Positions 1-11,165 of a stretch of DNA of 64,000 nucleotides are shown piece after piece. A program made the translations under genes and the position numbers. Position 1 is the stretch's first letter. Each line of letters begins with the position of its first letter. Source of the stretch: Lucinisca nassula (lineage: Eukaryota > Mollusca > Bivalvia > Lucinida > Lucinidae); contig OY757023.1 in NCBI GenBank assembly GCA_963580285.1, forward strand, positions 88,189,108 to 88,253,107, written 5' to 3'. The notes below the pieces were generated by a model, which was not told the DNA's origin, ran no database searches, and saw only the letters and a program-made list of their open reading frames with translations.

Positions 1-276
1 GCATACTGTCAATGTTGTTATAATTAAAATATGTGGCCCTGAATAAGATACATAGTTCTCTAAGGAAAGAATTTGCTCCACAGGACCAAACTTGTTCCTT
101 TTCAATTTAAACACTTATTGATAAGGGAGACAAAAATAATTTGGCTCCTTTGAATGTGTATCCTTTCTTTCTACTTAAACTGCCATCGGTCACATCTGAC
201 CATTACTCGCAGGTGTACATTACATGCACATCAGATTTGCAGGATGAAAGCCTACACAGTTATCATCCCCCCCCCC

Positions 277-962
277 CTCAGCCCATATGGGCTTGAAAAA
301 ATAAATGGGCTGCATGATGATTCCACGCAGAGCTGAATCCGAAAGCACACAAGGACTGGTAAACCGGTTTTATAGAGAATCTAAGCCTGCCCAGGAAAAG
401 CTGTGCAAGTCGGATCCTCCATGCTTATTTATAAACCCTTTTGGTTTTCTTTTTTTTCCCCCAATACTGTTTTCGGTTGATTCTGACCATGATAACAGGT
501 TTGGGGTGTGGCACAAAAAGTTTTCAATCCCCATCCCCCAAAAAGAGCTTTGTGACACTGCCACCAGCAGATTAAAACTATTTACAAGAAGTCATCAGGG
601 GAAGGAATCCATACCTATCCCCTGCCCAACCCTATGATATTATATTTTGGCCTGAAACCCATCAACTGTCTCAAAATAGACAGCTTCGATTGTAAGGCCA
701 TTCCAAGTTGCAATTGTCTCTTAAAACAATCCATGTAAGCATTAGGACGGTGATACTGAAAGGGATGGGACCTGGTTCTCCTACATCCTCCAACAGCTCC
801 AGATAGGTTCCTACTCTTATCTATAAAGGTTTCTTTGGGCGACAGGGCTTCAGGTGTCATTTAATCTCAATGTCGGGTAAAAGTCACACAAAATTGGAAG
901 CAACTTCTCCAAAATGACCTATATAGTGTTGAGGGGGACGTTAAAATTCAAATCAAACAAAA
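277..962 (+). repeat. SINE-like (CAAA)-tailed repeat, split by an insertion
   Basis: This is a copy of a ~295-bp dispersed family (family S below). It starts near GCCCATNGGGGCTTGAAG and ends GACGTTAAACCTCAAATC followed by CAAA units. The first part is about 277-448 and the rest about 828-962. Between them lies ~380 bp of unrelated DNA flanked by near-identical GGTTTTC and GGTTTCT, as expected for insertion with a short target duplication. The other copies in this window read straight through the junction. Short ORFs in this family are not genes. Confidence 0.75.
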
Positions 963-1440
963 CAGTGACATGAAAACAAGGGAGACAACTAAAACTTCCA
1001 ATGATTCAGTTGTAGTAGCTGCAGCAGTTATTGTCCACCATACCTTTTTTCTAGACTACTTTTTAGCAACAAATATGTCTGGAAATTGTGTTATTTTGAT
1101 ACACTGTATGGGCACAAATTTGCTGTATACTCTACTGTGGAATACTTTTGAGCAATGACATTCTCACACATTGTAGTAGAATAACCTGTGAACCTATTTA
1201 TGCAATTTTATATGCTATATTACCATGGAGAATATGTATGAACACAAATGGATTGAAGCAAATAAAGAGAGGTATGTTTTTCTCAATAATTCCTGAATTT
1301 CTGAAAAATTCTAATAGAACATGTGAATAAGTTGAAATAAATTATGGGCCAAGTAACTTTTCAAAAAACTTGACAGTTTTGCAAAATTCAATTAAACAAA
1401 TTTTGAACACCACACCATTACCCCACCCACTTTTTGTACA
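963..1440. other. No gene seen
   Basis: AT-rich sequence with only short unsupported ORFs. I see no splice-bounded exon, RNA gene or recognised repeat. Confidence 0.5.
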
Positions 1441-1442
1441 TT

Positions 1443-1838
1443 GGCATCCCCTTAAAGCGACTGGTTCGAGGTTCCTCCGTCAAGGCGTTTCCCCATTACG
1501 TCTTATGACTAGAAATACCGCGTTCCTGGAGACGTACAGTTAAGGTACTTACACGTAGTTATGGGTTCCCACTGTCTCCTGGGAAGTTTCCACAGACGTT
1601 CTGAATCGGTCTCGTAAATAACTCAAAACAATGTGCCGGTCCTGCTGATGTGTGGTAACAGGTTAACGTCCAGGGCGTTATCTATCGTTCACAAACCCCG
1701 AGCGTTGTGCCTTTCAACCAATCGAGCAATCGTAGTGTGCGAACAACCCATACGTTCTGCAACTTGGCGGTATGAAAGCCCAACTTCAACCATACCGATG
1801 GCACGATGTCGATCGACGTTACTTAGATGTCCAATTGA
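1443..1838 (-). pseudogene. Tc1-like transposase N-terminal fragment
   Basis: Read on the minus strand, the translation begins with a helix-turn-helix stretch (DRHRAIGMVEVGLSYRQVAE, then CSHTTIARLVERH). Beyond two in-frame stops, in the same frame, comes the Tc1-family second DNA-binding region (PVTTHQQDRHIVLSYLRDRF, then TVGTHNY). This is the order found in Tc1/IS630-type transposases, which bind the terminal inverted repeats. The DDE catalytic domain is absent and stops are frequent, so it is a dead fragment. No terminal inverted repeats are visible beside it. Confidence 0.8.
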
Positions 1839-2164
1839 CTTGTTCTTATGAAATGTTTTACTGGCTTTTCAACGTAAATAATCCGGACCTTATAATGACA
1901 GTAAAGAAAGTGCCAACATTATCGTGATTACGAAAATTTTGCAATTTTTGGATTTTGCACGTGCACATGCACATCATGAAAATCACGCAGTATTCGTGTC
2001 AAACAAACTCATGCTTGGATGACAACTTTACAATACCGTATTTATAATGAACAAGTCAGTCATTTTTACCTTAAACTAAAGAAATCAAATTTTAAAAGTG
2101 TTCTAAATCTTAGTAGATATTCTTTGTTTGTGAAGAGTCAATTGGCTAAACGTTATTAATGTGT

Positions 2165-2645
2165 CACAGAAGTTACGTCACGCATGGTTTTCACGTCATT
2201 CCGACGTCGATGACGTCACTTTTTGCACATAGGCAACGTTAATAATGCAAGCGACGCCAGACAAGCTTAGCAACTGCAGGCACTATTTGAATGCTAATTT
2301 CAAGCTGTTTTTCAGGTGCCAATTTTCAGTTTACACCCAATATTATACCCAGTTAACACACTGAACACCTCTAAATCGACGCGAAATCGCTCTGCAAAAT
2401 TTTTTCTCTGTGATGATGGCTGGCGCTTTGAAGCGGCGTTACAAATTGCAATTTAAAGCATGAAAGAACAGAAAATTTAATTTTCTTCAGTGTAAGATCA
2501 ATTTTCATTTCACTCATGAACACCAAAAGAAGTATATATTTTCACTCATGGCTTCTCCACTCGTGAAAATACTTCTTTCGGCGTTCATTCGGTGAAATAA
2601 AAATGAATTTAACACTGAAATAAATCAAATATCTTCTAGTGATAG
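2165..2645 (+). repeat. Fold-back element with a long hairpin (copy 1)
   Basis: It begins with ACGTCA-rich sequence (2170-2220), continues with a unique stretch containing TTCAGTTTACACCCAA, and ends in an imperfect hairpin at ~2480-2640. The hairpin arms carry TTTCACTCATGAACACCAAA and its reverse complement around a short loop near 2555. A homologous copy lies at 34870-35345 with the same order of parts, which defines a ~480-bp family. No coding sequence. Confidence 0.65.
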
Positions 2646-2754
2646 TTTAACCATGAATTTTACCCTGGGAAAGAAATTCCTATCCTGCACTGATGATCAT
2701 ACCCAGAGATAGGATATCAAGATGATAGCAATTGTGGCCCCTAGAATGAACAAA

Positions 2755-3560
2755 TAGATTTGATGAAATTGACCTGGTGACCTAGTTTTTAACACGATAT
2801 GATCCATATTCCAATGTAACCTATATTATAACACGTATTGTTATTTATCTACGCGAACATATTTAGCAAATTAGTCCTAATCTTCCATGCGGCCCTCTTT
2901 TTTCTCCTGGGTAGAAACTAGTACTAAGCAATATTGATAAAGTATCTTGCACAAGGAAACAACACTTGGCGCTTACTGGGATAGAATCGGCTACCCCGAT
3001 GCTTTTCCACTCCACCACAGCGTTCCCGAGGTATTATCAAGATAAACATTCTGGTCAAGATTCATGAAAATTGGAACAAACCTGAGGCCTTCAGAGGGTT
3101 AACAATGTTTTTTTAAGAAATCTGATCTAGCCACCTAGTTTTTGATTTGAGGTTATCAATATTGGAACTTGACCAAGACATGAAGTCGACCATAATGATT
3201 TAGCATCATGAAGATTAAAGCAAACCTGTGGTCTGTATGGAGTGAACAATGTTTTAAAGTAATTTTACCTAGTGACCTAGTTTTTGACCCTATATAACCC
3301 ATATCAATCTTAACCATGATATCACGAGGTAGAACAGTCTATTAAACTGTTCCATATTCAAATTTGACCTAGATAGCATCAAGACAAACATTCTGGTAAA
3401 GTTTCATGAAGAGAGAAGTAAAAAGGTGGTCTCTAGAGGGTGAATAATGTTTTAAATAAATCAAACCTAGTTACTGATATGATATGACCCATATTTTAAT
3501 TTAACTGTAATGTCATTAAGTCAAAAATTCTGGTTGAGTGTCATTAAAGACACATTTTTT
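2755..3560. repeat. Degenerate tandem repeat, GACCTAGTGACC family
   Basis: Roughly 150-170-bp units share GACCTAGTGACCTAGTTTTT, ATATCATCAAGACAAACATT, TTCTGGTAAAGTTTCATGAA and GTGGCCTCTAGGGTG in a fixed order. Further blocks of the same family lie at 4860-5010, 5490-6100, 11165-12165 and 12400-12600. Unit length and wide divergence resemble old bivalve satellites such as BIV160, but identity to that family is not established here. Confidence 0.7.
2878..3035 (-). repeat. tRNA-derived SINE fragment inside the tandem repeat
   Basis: The minus strand reads from a tRNA-like head (GTGGTGGAGTGGAAAAGCAT) into a body with TTGTGCAAGATACTTTATC and ATTGCTTAGTAC. The same body occurs in reverse at 19205-19300 and 36400-36545. 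The head resembles a diverged A box, and the B box is weak. It interrupts the surrounding GACCTAGTG units. Confidence 0.55.
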
Positions 3561-4140
3561 CCCTTATATAAAAGGGCTGGCCTGTCTAATGATCTCCAAT
3601 AAACATTTCCTTCGGACCATAGTGCACATCAAAGGCTTATCTTATCTAAGTGATTATGCGGTGATTATGAGCAGATTTCTTGTTTAATAGGGGGCTCAAT
3701 AAGGGTACTTGAGTGATAGTATAATTTACTGAGATTGTTTCCAACAACATATTGTTTAAATAACTTCTTTTTTTTATTTTAAAATTAAGTAAAGAAAAAC
3801 ATTGATATCCATTGTTTCCTTTAATAAAAGTGCAAAGAAGTAAACAAACAAGGTAAATGAATTGATTATCTCAAAATTTAATCAATCAATTTACCTTTAT
3901 TTATTTATTTATATTATTTTTTTATTTATTTATTTATTTTATTTTGGTTGAAAGTATGTGATACACAAATCATATAGTGTCTAAAACATTAGCATTTTGT
4001 AGATTCAGTCAGGATGGAACTATAAAATGTTCTTTGTTTTAGACACAATCATATAAGAAAAGAGAAAAAAAAAAGGATTTTTTTTTAAGATTTTATTTTT
4101 CACCTTTTCAAGTTTTAAACTAAACTAACACGCACAATTA
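3561..4140. other. AT-rich stretch with TTTA simple repeats, no gene
   Basis: Contains (TTTA)n tracts at about 3897-3945 and poly-A/T runs. No coding potential is visible. Confidence 0.5.
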
Positions 4141-4575
4141 AATTTATTTTTCTTATTTATATTGCAAACATAGGTTGTGGGTGCTCGTTAGAACCGCCTC
4201 ATTGAGGCGGTTCAAACGAGTACCCACAACCTTTGACTCAATCAGACGATTCTAACGAGCACCCGCAAACTATGTCTTGGAGCAGAAATAAGGAAAATAA
4301 TGTATACCCCCTAAAACCCCCATTTTCTCTATAGAAAGTGGGGTTTAGGGTATGTTCCTTTTTCCTCAAAAACATATATTGTGTGTCCTCGTTAGAACCG
4401 CCTCATGAAAGCAGTTCTAACGAGCAGTCACACTGTAAAAAAAAATTGTGGGTACGCGTCTGAACCGCTTCTCCGAGTTGGTTCTAATGAGTGCCCACAA
4501 TATATGTTAAGAGCAGAAATAATAAAGTTATCAGGATTTTATCTGAAAAAGAAAATCATTTTTGGTGGAAAAAAA
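4140..4575 (+). repeat. Hairpin MITE cluster (family H), two copies
   Basis: Family H has two hairpins. One is built on GTGGGTACTCGTTAGAACC with its reverse complement, flanked by CTTATTTCTGCT and AGCAGAAATAAG. The other is built on CCCCTTAAACCCCACTT and AAGTGGGGTTTAAGGGG. Here 4163-4275 holds the first hairpin with a duplicated right arm, 4300-4360 holds the second, and 4378-4510 holds two further decayed hairpins. Confidence 0.7.
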
Positions 4576-5027
4576 TTATCAATTTACTTGAATTGGCATT
4601 TTCTGTAATGATTATAAATAATGACTACTAAATATAAAATCGACAAAAAGTGCTGTTGTTTCTTCAATGCAAATCAAAATAAGGACTTAGGTGTAAATGA
4701 ATAGATGTCATTTGTCAAAGTAATATCCCTAGGTAATTTATTACCCTCTCTTGGTCCCCTACCTGTATGACAGCCTGAATACCCCAAGTGTATTTTATCT
4801 CAATGCTGGATTCTCAAATAAACGGCCATTTGGATGTTATGTAATCGAAAAAATGTGTATTTAAGATTGAAGCAAAGCAGTGGCCTCTAGTGAGTGAAGA
4901 AGAAATTAGACCAAGTGACCTAGTTTTTTTTATCTGATATGTCTCCTATTTCATTGAAGTATCATCAAGTAAAGAGTCTGGTAACTGGTAAAGATCCATG
5001 AACATTGAAAAATAGAAGGGAATGCAA

Positions 5028-5492
5028 TGATCAGGAATCGATACAATTAAACCACAGCTCCCATCAGAGACACCAAAGGGAAAGAAACACAAACATGAAA
5101 TAACTAGACCCTAATGGAAACACCAGTAGCGGACAGCCAAAAGGACAGTCACTTTTCCACAAAATGGCCGATTGGCTATCAAAACAAAAAAATCCAAGCG
5201 ACACACACACATCCAAAGACGAACCATAACAAAAATAAACCGCGACAGAAGAACCGCATTGGATCGGTCACTGAAACGAATTCCACTTGGGCTTGAGGTG
5301 GGGGGTGCTTAAATCGATTTTATCTTGCCCTTACTTCCGTCGCGATTTAGACAAATTATTTCTTCAGGCCACATGAAGGCCTCCTAACTCATCAGTACAA
5401 CATCTCCGATAACACAAAACTCGAACAACCTCAGATATGAAACGACGGTGAGGACTCGACAGCAAGAAACCACAGAAATGCTGGAGCAAAAG
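5028..5492 (-). mobile_element. PLE 3'-end fragment
   Basis: The minus strand matches the non-coding 3' region of the PLE at 6677-7200. It shares the CTCCAGCATTTC-type segment, the CTGATGAGTTAGGAGGCC motif, TAAATCGCGACGGAAGTAAG and the CAGGAATCGATACAATT end. No coding part is present. It is a 5'-truncated relic set among GACCTAGTG repeats. Confidence 0.7.
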
Positions 5493-6354
5493 AAAGATTG
5501 AAGCAAATCTGTGGCCTCTAGAGTGTGGACAAGTGTTAAAGAAATTTGACCTAGTGACCAATATGATTCATATAAAAAACTGATCAAGATAACAGTAAAA
5601 CATATATTCTGGTAAAAGTTCAAGAAGATTGTATAAACAGTTGGCCTGTACAGGTTTAACAAGGTTTTAAAGAAATTTGAACTCGTGACGTAGTTTTTGA
5701 TCTGCCATGACCCACATTCAAATCCAATTTTAGGATGTTTAAGACAAACATTCTGGTACAGTTTCATGAAGATTGAAGCGAAACTGGCCCTAGGGTGCGA
5801 ACAAGGTTTCATAATGAAATTCGACCTAGTGACCGGGTTTATGACCCAAATTGACCCATATTCAAACATGACAGAGATATCGTCATGTCAAACCTTCTGG
5901 TAAAGTTTCATGAAGATTGGGGTGGCCTCTAGGGTGCTTACAAGGTTTTATGTGACCTAATTTTAGATCCAACCTGATCAGTAATGTAACTTGACCCAGA
6001 TATCATCTAGAAGGACATTCTGGTATAGTTTCATGGAAATTTAAGAAGAACTGTGACCTTCTTTGTTTGCAAAAAGGTTTTAAAAAATTTCAACAGTTAC
6101 CCCCTACATATATTGCATTCTAACGCAATGACATGATAAAGATATGCTATCTCAGGACAAGTGAGCTTTATCAGGTCAACGTGACATTGCACTTTTATTA
6201 ATGAATGAGACAACTAGAAAAATTGACAAAATATTATTATTTCTGGAAAATAATGGAAAAATGACTTCTTAAATATCACAGAATACCAAATATTTCGACC
6301 GCCAGAATAATGAGACTCACTGAGAACCATCGAAAAATGATCATAAATTACTAA

Positions 6355-6580
6355 TTTTAGAGTGTACAGGGGGGATAAACTGATAAATAGAATACCAGAT
6401 TCGTGTCATTTGATATCAAGTTTATCAGGCTCGGCTTTGAGAACGCATGTACAATCGTTCGGCAAGCCTCGCGATTCTTCAAGCGTTCTCAAAGCCTTGC
6501 CTGATAAACTTGATATCAAAGGACACGAACCTGGTATTCTCTTTTTATCAGTTACCCCCTTGGTTAATTACACTGTAACA
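6355..6580. repeat. Long imperfect palindrome flanking the PLE (left)
   Basis: The arms (ATATCAAGTTTATCAGGC and CCTGATAAACTTGATATCAA) enclose a ~60-bp loop and are followed by GAACCTGGTATTCTCT. A second copy in the same orientation lies at 10996-11165, just beyond the other end of the PLE. Short direct repeats with GATAAAGATATGCTATCTC bracket this copy at 6135 and 6592. Confidence 0.7.
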
Positions 6581-7408
6581 TTTTGACCTGATAAAGATAT
6601 GCTATCTCAGGACAGATGAGCTTTATCAGGTCAACGTGACATTGCACTTCTATGAACTTGAGCAGTGGAAAATTTGTAAAGTAGAAGTAAAACAAAGATC
6701 AGGAATCGATACAATTGACTTACTCCACCCACCAAAGACACCAAGGGAAAAAAAACACAAACATAAAACGACCAGACCATAATGGAAACCTAAACAAAGG
6801 AGGGCCATAAGGACAGTTACTTTCTCACAAAATGGCCATATGGCCATCCAAAATAAAAAGACACAAGTGATACACACAGTAAGTAACAAACAACACCATA
6901 AATAAACCGTCACAGAAGAACCGCCTTGGAACGGTCAGTGGAATGATTTCCACTGGGGGGGGGGGGGGGGGGCTTAAATCGATTTTACGTGTCCACAATC
7001 CTCGCCCTTACTTCCGTCGCGATTTAGACAAATAATTTGTTCAGTCCGCATGAAGGCCTCCTAACTCATCAGTGCAACATCTCCGTGAACACAAAAATCA
7101 AAGAACCACAGAGGTGAGACAACGGTGAGGACTCGACAGCAAGAAACCACTGAAATGCTGGAGCAAAAGAAAACCAACAGTTAGACTCCGATGGGCCCGA
7201 CCAGAGACAGAGCATCAGGCACCAACCAACATTACCTTGAATTAGATCTCTCTAATTCTCAATAAACCTTTACGTTGGAGCCGTCATAGAATCTGAGGCC
7301 TGGCCCACCGGCGTGCAATTAAAGAGGGAAGCAAAGTTGCCAACCGTGATTGGGTTAACTACCATGCATGCAGTCTGTCGTATAACATCCATATTGTACC
7401 CAATCTTT

Positions 7409-10400
7409 TTATCGAAGAATGATTTTACGAAATTGGGTGCTGAAGTCATTGCGGTTATATATTTTTCTGAATTTATATACTAAGTCACCATAAAATTCGG
7501 GCTCCGATAGACCTTGTTGCAGAAGAGATTTAAGCCCAATATTGAATTTTGAAATTAAATCAGAATGGCGTCTATAAAATTTTGAAAAGGCTTTGCGTAG
7601 TTTATGGTACCGATAACCCTGATTAAGGAGTTTAGCCGTTAATATTTTATTACGAGTGTTGAAGTCAGTTACATGACTACACACTCTAGCAAATCGAATT
7701 AATTGCGAAATATAAACGCCATAGGATGGCGCACGAGGAACATCACCATCCAAAAAAGGAAAATTTACAATCTCAAAATCAAAGTCGTCGCGTTTATCAT
7801 AAATTTTGCACGAAACAAATCCATCTACAATAGATAAATGTAAATCCAAAAACGGGGCCTCGGTATCAGAAGAATTTGCTTTATTTAACTAAAGTTCTGG
7901 GGGGTAAGTCTGACTGATCAAACCATCGAAACAGGTATTATCAATATTTAATAAATCATCTAAATATCTAGAAGTGGCGCTAAAAGCTTCAATAATTTCA
8001 GATTGGTTATCAATGGAAAGCGACAACACGAAGTCTCTTTCATAACAATACAAGAACAGATCAGCCACAAGAGGTGCGCAATTCGTACCCATCGGAATAC
8101 CCACAATTTGTCTAAATAACTTAGTACCTTAGTGTATAATTCTTATGCTCTTTAGAAGTGAAAAATGCATTTCTGACATTACATGCAAGATAGAGAGAAT
8201 CTTCTCTGTGAAAAGCCCATTCAATTAAATCATGAATCTTTTATAAGATTATGAGGAAGTGTAGTGTAAAAAGTGGAAAACTTGTAGGTAGACAGACTTG
8301 AAGCACGAAAATGTCTGGATTTCAATTGATTTAAAACCTCATTCGAATTTTTTATAGACCAAAACAGATTTCTTCCTGATCTTTCAAAGACTTTATCACA
8401 ATATTTAATTACATGCGTTTTAATAGCAGTAAGACAGGAAGTTAATAATTTAGAAAGTTCAGTGGTAGTGCAAGAGCTAGAATGTGCAATAAACCGTGCT
8501 TTGTAAGGTCTTTTATGAAGTTTTGGTAACCAGTATAGCGTAGGAAGCTTGTCTTGGCCTTCGTTAACACACGCAGCAAACTTGGTGGCTGAAAGACAAA
8601 CATGTTTATCTACTATAGCTCTCTCTTCAGCTAAAGGCTGAAGTTCATAGGCCATAGTACCACCAAGCTCCTGCTTAAGCGTGTTAACATAGTGGAGCCG
8701 TCACACACCGACGAAGTTGTTAGCGGCCTTGTCTGCAGGGGCTAAAACAAACTTCTTATGAAATTCTTGAATACCTAGTTTAAGATGACGTAAAGACGTC
8801 TTGGGCTTAGGAGGTAATAAGTTAGTATTTTGAGAATAGAAAGAAATGCGTTTATTCACTAGTTTTAAAATGCTAAGTTTCCAGTCCTTAAGGGCTGTAT
8901 GCTCAACATACTCTCGCTTACACCATCGATTACCGAATTCATTCAAGTAAGCAGCGATTTCATCTCTATATTTACTGAAATCAATTTTAGAAGGAAACCG
9001 ATATTTCGGTACTTTAGAAATTATATTCCTTATCCTAGAATCAGGAATAATTTTCAAATTGCCAGTAATTACATGCCCAGCAGCAGGATAGCAATACTTT
9101 GAGTTTTTACAATCACATGAATCAGGGGTAATAGTATCAATATCAAGATCTGAAACAAGTTTATTGAAATTAAAAATGATCGATCTAACAGGTTTGTTAT
9201 ATCTATAGCAAATTATAGGTGTTTCAGTATTTTGAAAATAAGCAGGAATGGAAGAAAGCACCGATCTCTCACGGAAGATACTGGGCAAATCTATAAAATC
9301 CATACCCTTATTAATGAAGGATATTTTGAAGAAATGGCGTTTATGATTTATTTCAGAATCAATGTAAGGATGGAGAGTATGCTGAGTATAGCCTCTAGTT
9401 AAGAGAGCCGCATCATATAACTGATGAGAACTATCGTAGAATTTATTCGCCTCGGTGTCCAGAAGACGTAAAACAGAAACGGGTAATGAACTTAAAAATG
9501 AAAGCATAGAGTGGCGTCCATGATTTAATAATATAATTGACAGTCACTTCAGTCTAGTATTGTTTCGTTTAAACGCACGTGATTTACGTTTTAAAGTTAC
9601 CATTTTTCCTGGTGCCGTGAGATCTAGTTCTGCGTTTTCGACATTCCAGGAGCGAGAAAATATCAAAGTCCGGCATTCTGGAAATATTACCCTCATGATA
9701 AATGTTGTCATTAAATCCCAGTGGAAAAGGGGTCTGTAAAAATTTAATCCATTTCAATTCAGCTTCATGTCTTTTGATTATTTTGAATCTCGATGTAGAA
9801 TTTGCATCGTAATAAAGTTTTTCCACTGGTTGTATAACAATGTTATTTACAGAATGAACTGTACGTCGAAAGTGACGGTACAAGAAAGTGTCAGTTTTCT
9901 TAGGCTTACTCATTCTACGATAATGCTCGTTCAATCTAGTTTTAAGCATGCGGTTAGTTTGACCGACGTACTGCATATTACAGTTTGCAGCACGTCATGT
10001 AATTAGATAAATTAAATCTGTAGACTATCATGTCAAATCAGACATGTTAACTACAGAGAAGCGTCTACCGTTTACAGATGAAGTAACGGTAGACGCAGTG
10101 CTTAAATGCGAACAACATCTGCACCTCTAGGCATTGCACTTAGAAATACTAGGATACATTCCACTTCTTTTCCACGGATTAGTATATTTTCGAAGGATGG
10201 GCGATTTGAGAGGATATTCTTATACGAAGACTGCTCCCAAAAACATTGGTATTGCCTGCTCCATTGAGATTAACTGAAGTTACAGAAGACAAATTTAAGG
10301 GTCTAACCAATACCGAAGGCAACATAGTATTAAAGTTCTTAATAGAATGGGGAATCCGTACAGAAGAAGCAGAGTGTAACCTAAGGGGTGATATTGATAT

Positions 10401-10424
10401 TTTAAATGTATTTGTGATACTCAT
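7409..10424 (-). pseudogene. PLE ORF: GIY-YIG endonuclease plus reverse transcriptase, decayed
   Basis: Order on the minus strand: an N-terminal segment from the ATG at 10424; a cysteine-rich finger region (~10180-10010) with several Cys positions now stop codons; GIY-YIG nuclease with MQYVGQTNRMLKTRLNEH (9976-9584); a long linker (9507-8760); RT starting at FVLAPADKAANN (~8730), with LPTLYWLPKLHKRPYKARFI (~8545), the motif A region STFYTTLPHN (~8250), motif B GIPMGTNCAPLVADLF (~8100), YLDD (~7965) and thumb-like NFPFLDGDVPRAPSYG. Lesions: a frameshift near 10200; stops near 10120, 10035 and 10005; a stop at ~8697; a frameshift near 8240 plus an internal deletion near 8130; a stop at ~7887. 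The encoded enzyme would nick target DNA and copy the RNA by target-primed reverse transcription, but this copy cannot. Confidence 0.9.
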
Positions 10425-10795
10425 GTGGGTTTAGAAGGTTATGATACCGTCAAAACTAAAGCGATCTTCATACCGGTCATTATGTAAAATAGCATATAAA
10501 ATTACTGAAGATAATTCCTTCGAATAGAAGGAAGGTACAACAAAAGCCCACAAAACATCTAAGTCTACTTAAAGTTCAGGGATGTCAAACAAGCAGTTGT
10601 TATACAACGAGGAACGAACATCGGTTTTAATAATGACCTTCAACAGGTATCTAAAGGATGTCAATTGATGGAACAGTGAAAAGCAATTGCATAAACAATC
10701 CCTGAGGATTGGAAAAATAAGAGCATTAAATGTATGTACGGGGAGACCTTTTACAGCCGCCACACGGCACAAACAAAACAGCCATGATATGCAAA
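10425..10795 (-). other. PLE 5' leader with retrozyme-like segment
   Basis: Untranslated leader between the upstream LTR-like repeat and the first ATG. Its segment at 10733-10774 (minus strand TGTGCCGTGTGGCGGC, then GTCTCCCCGTACAT) is nearly identical to 19765-19807 in the hammerhead-repeat array, in the same sense relative to each element. A 108-residue open frame across this area (10569-10895) has no recognisable domain and is not called as a gene. Confidence 0.6.
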
Positions 10796-10995
10796 GTAGA
10801 AGTAAAACAACGATCAGGAATCGATACAATTGACTTACTCCACCCACCAAAGACACCAAAGGGAAAGAAACACAAACATAAAACGACCAGACCATAATGG
10901 AAACCTAAACAAAGGAAGGCCATAAGGACAGTTACTTTCCCACTAAATGGCCATATGGCCATCCAAAATAAAAAGACACAAGTGATAAAACTGTA

Positions 10996-11165
10996 AGAGT
11001 GTACAAGGGGTTTAACTGATAAATAGACTACCAGATTCGAGTCATTTTAAATCAAGTTTATCAGGCTCGGCTTCGGGTAACTTTTAGAATCCTACAAGCG
11101 TTCTCGAAGCCTTGCCTGATAAACTTGATATCAAATGACACGAACCTGGTATTCTCTATTCTGTC
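10996..11165. repeat. Long imperfect palindrome flanking the PLE (right)
   Basis: Same family and orientation as 6355-6580, with a shortened loop. The arms carry ATCAAGTTTATCAGGC and GCCTGATAAACTTGATATC. Its left end abuts the truncated upstream LTR-like repeat. Confidence 0.7.

Larger units (their letters stand above)
6677..10988 (-). mobile_element. Penelope-like retroelement with N-terminal GIY-YIG (Naiad-type)
   Basis: The element runs right to left. A truncated LTR-like repeat (10988-10796) is followed by a leader (10795-10425), the decayed ORF (10424-7409), and a 3' non-coding region that contains a full LTR-like repeat (to 6677). The two repeats are direct and share GATCAGGAATCGATACAATT and GGCCATATGGCCATCC. 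Such LTR-like repeats are typical of PLEs. The endonuclease precedes the RT, the reverse of canonical Penelope. This permuted order is known for the Chlamys/Naiad PLEs of algae and invertebrates. The end (CTTCTACTTT) matches the truncated copy ending at 17877. Confidence 0.85.

Noticed and set aside
4160..4280. CRISPR-like or riboswitch-like hairpins
   Set aside because: Repeats are dispersed MITE hairpins in a eukaryotic genome, without regular spacers.
7889..8104. Separate small genes for each PLE ORF piece
   Set aside because: The pieces join in order into one decayed GIY-YIG/RT protein. Gaps are explained by stops, frameshifts and one deletion.
10569..10962. 108- and 78-residue hydrophobic ORFs upstream of the PLE
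   Set aside because: They run across the LTR-like repeat and leader, and the equivalent frame in the left repeat (6650-6913) is unrelated in length. Chance frames.
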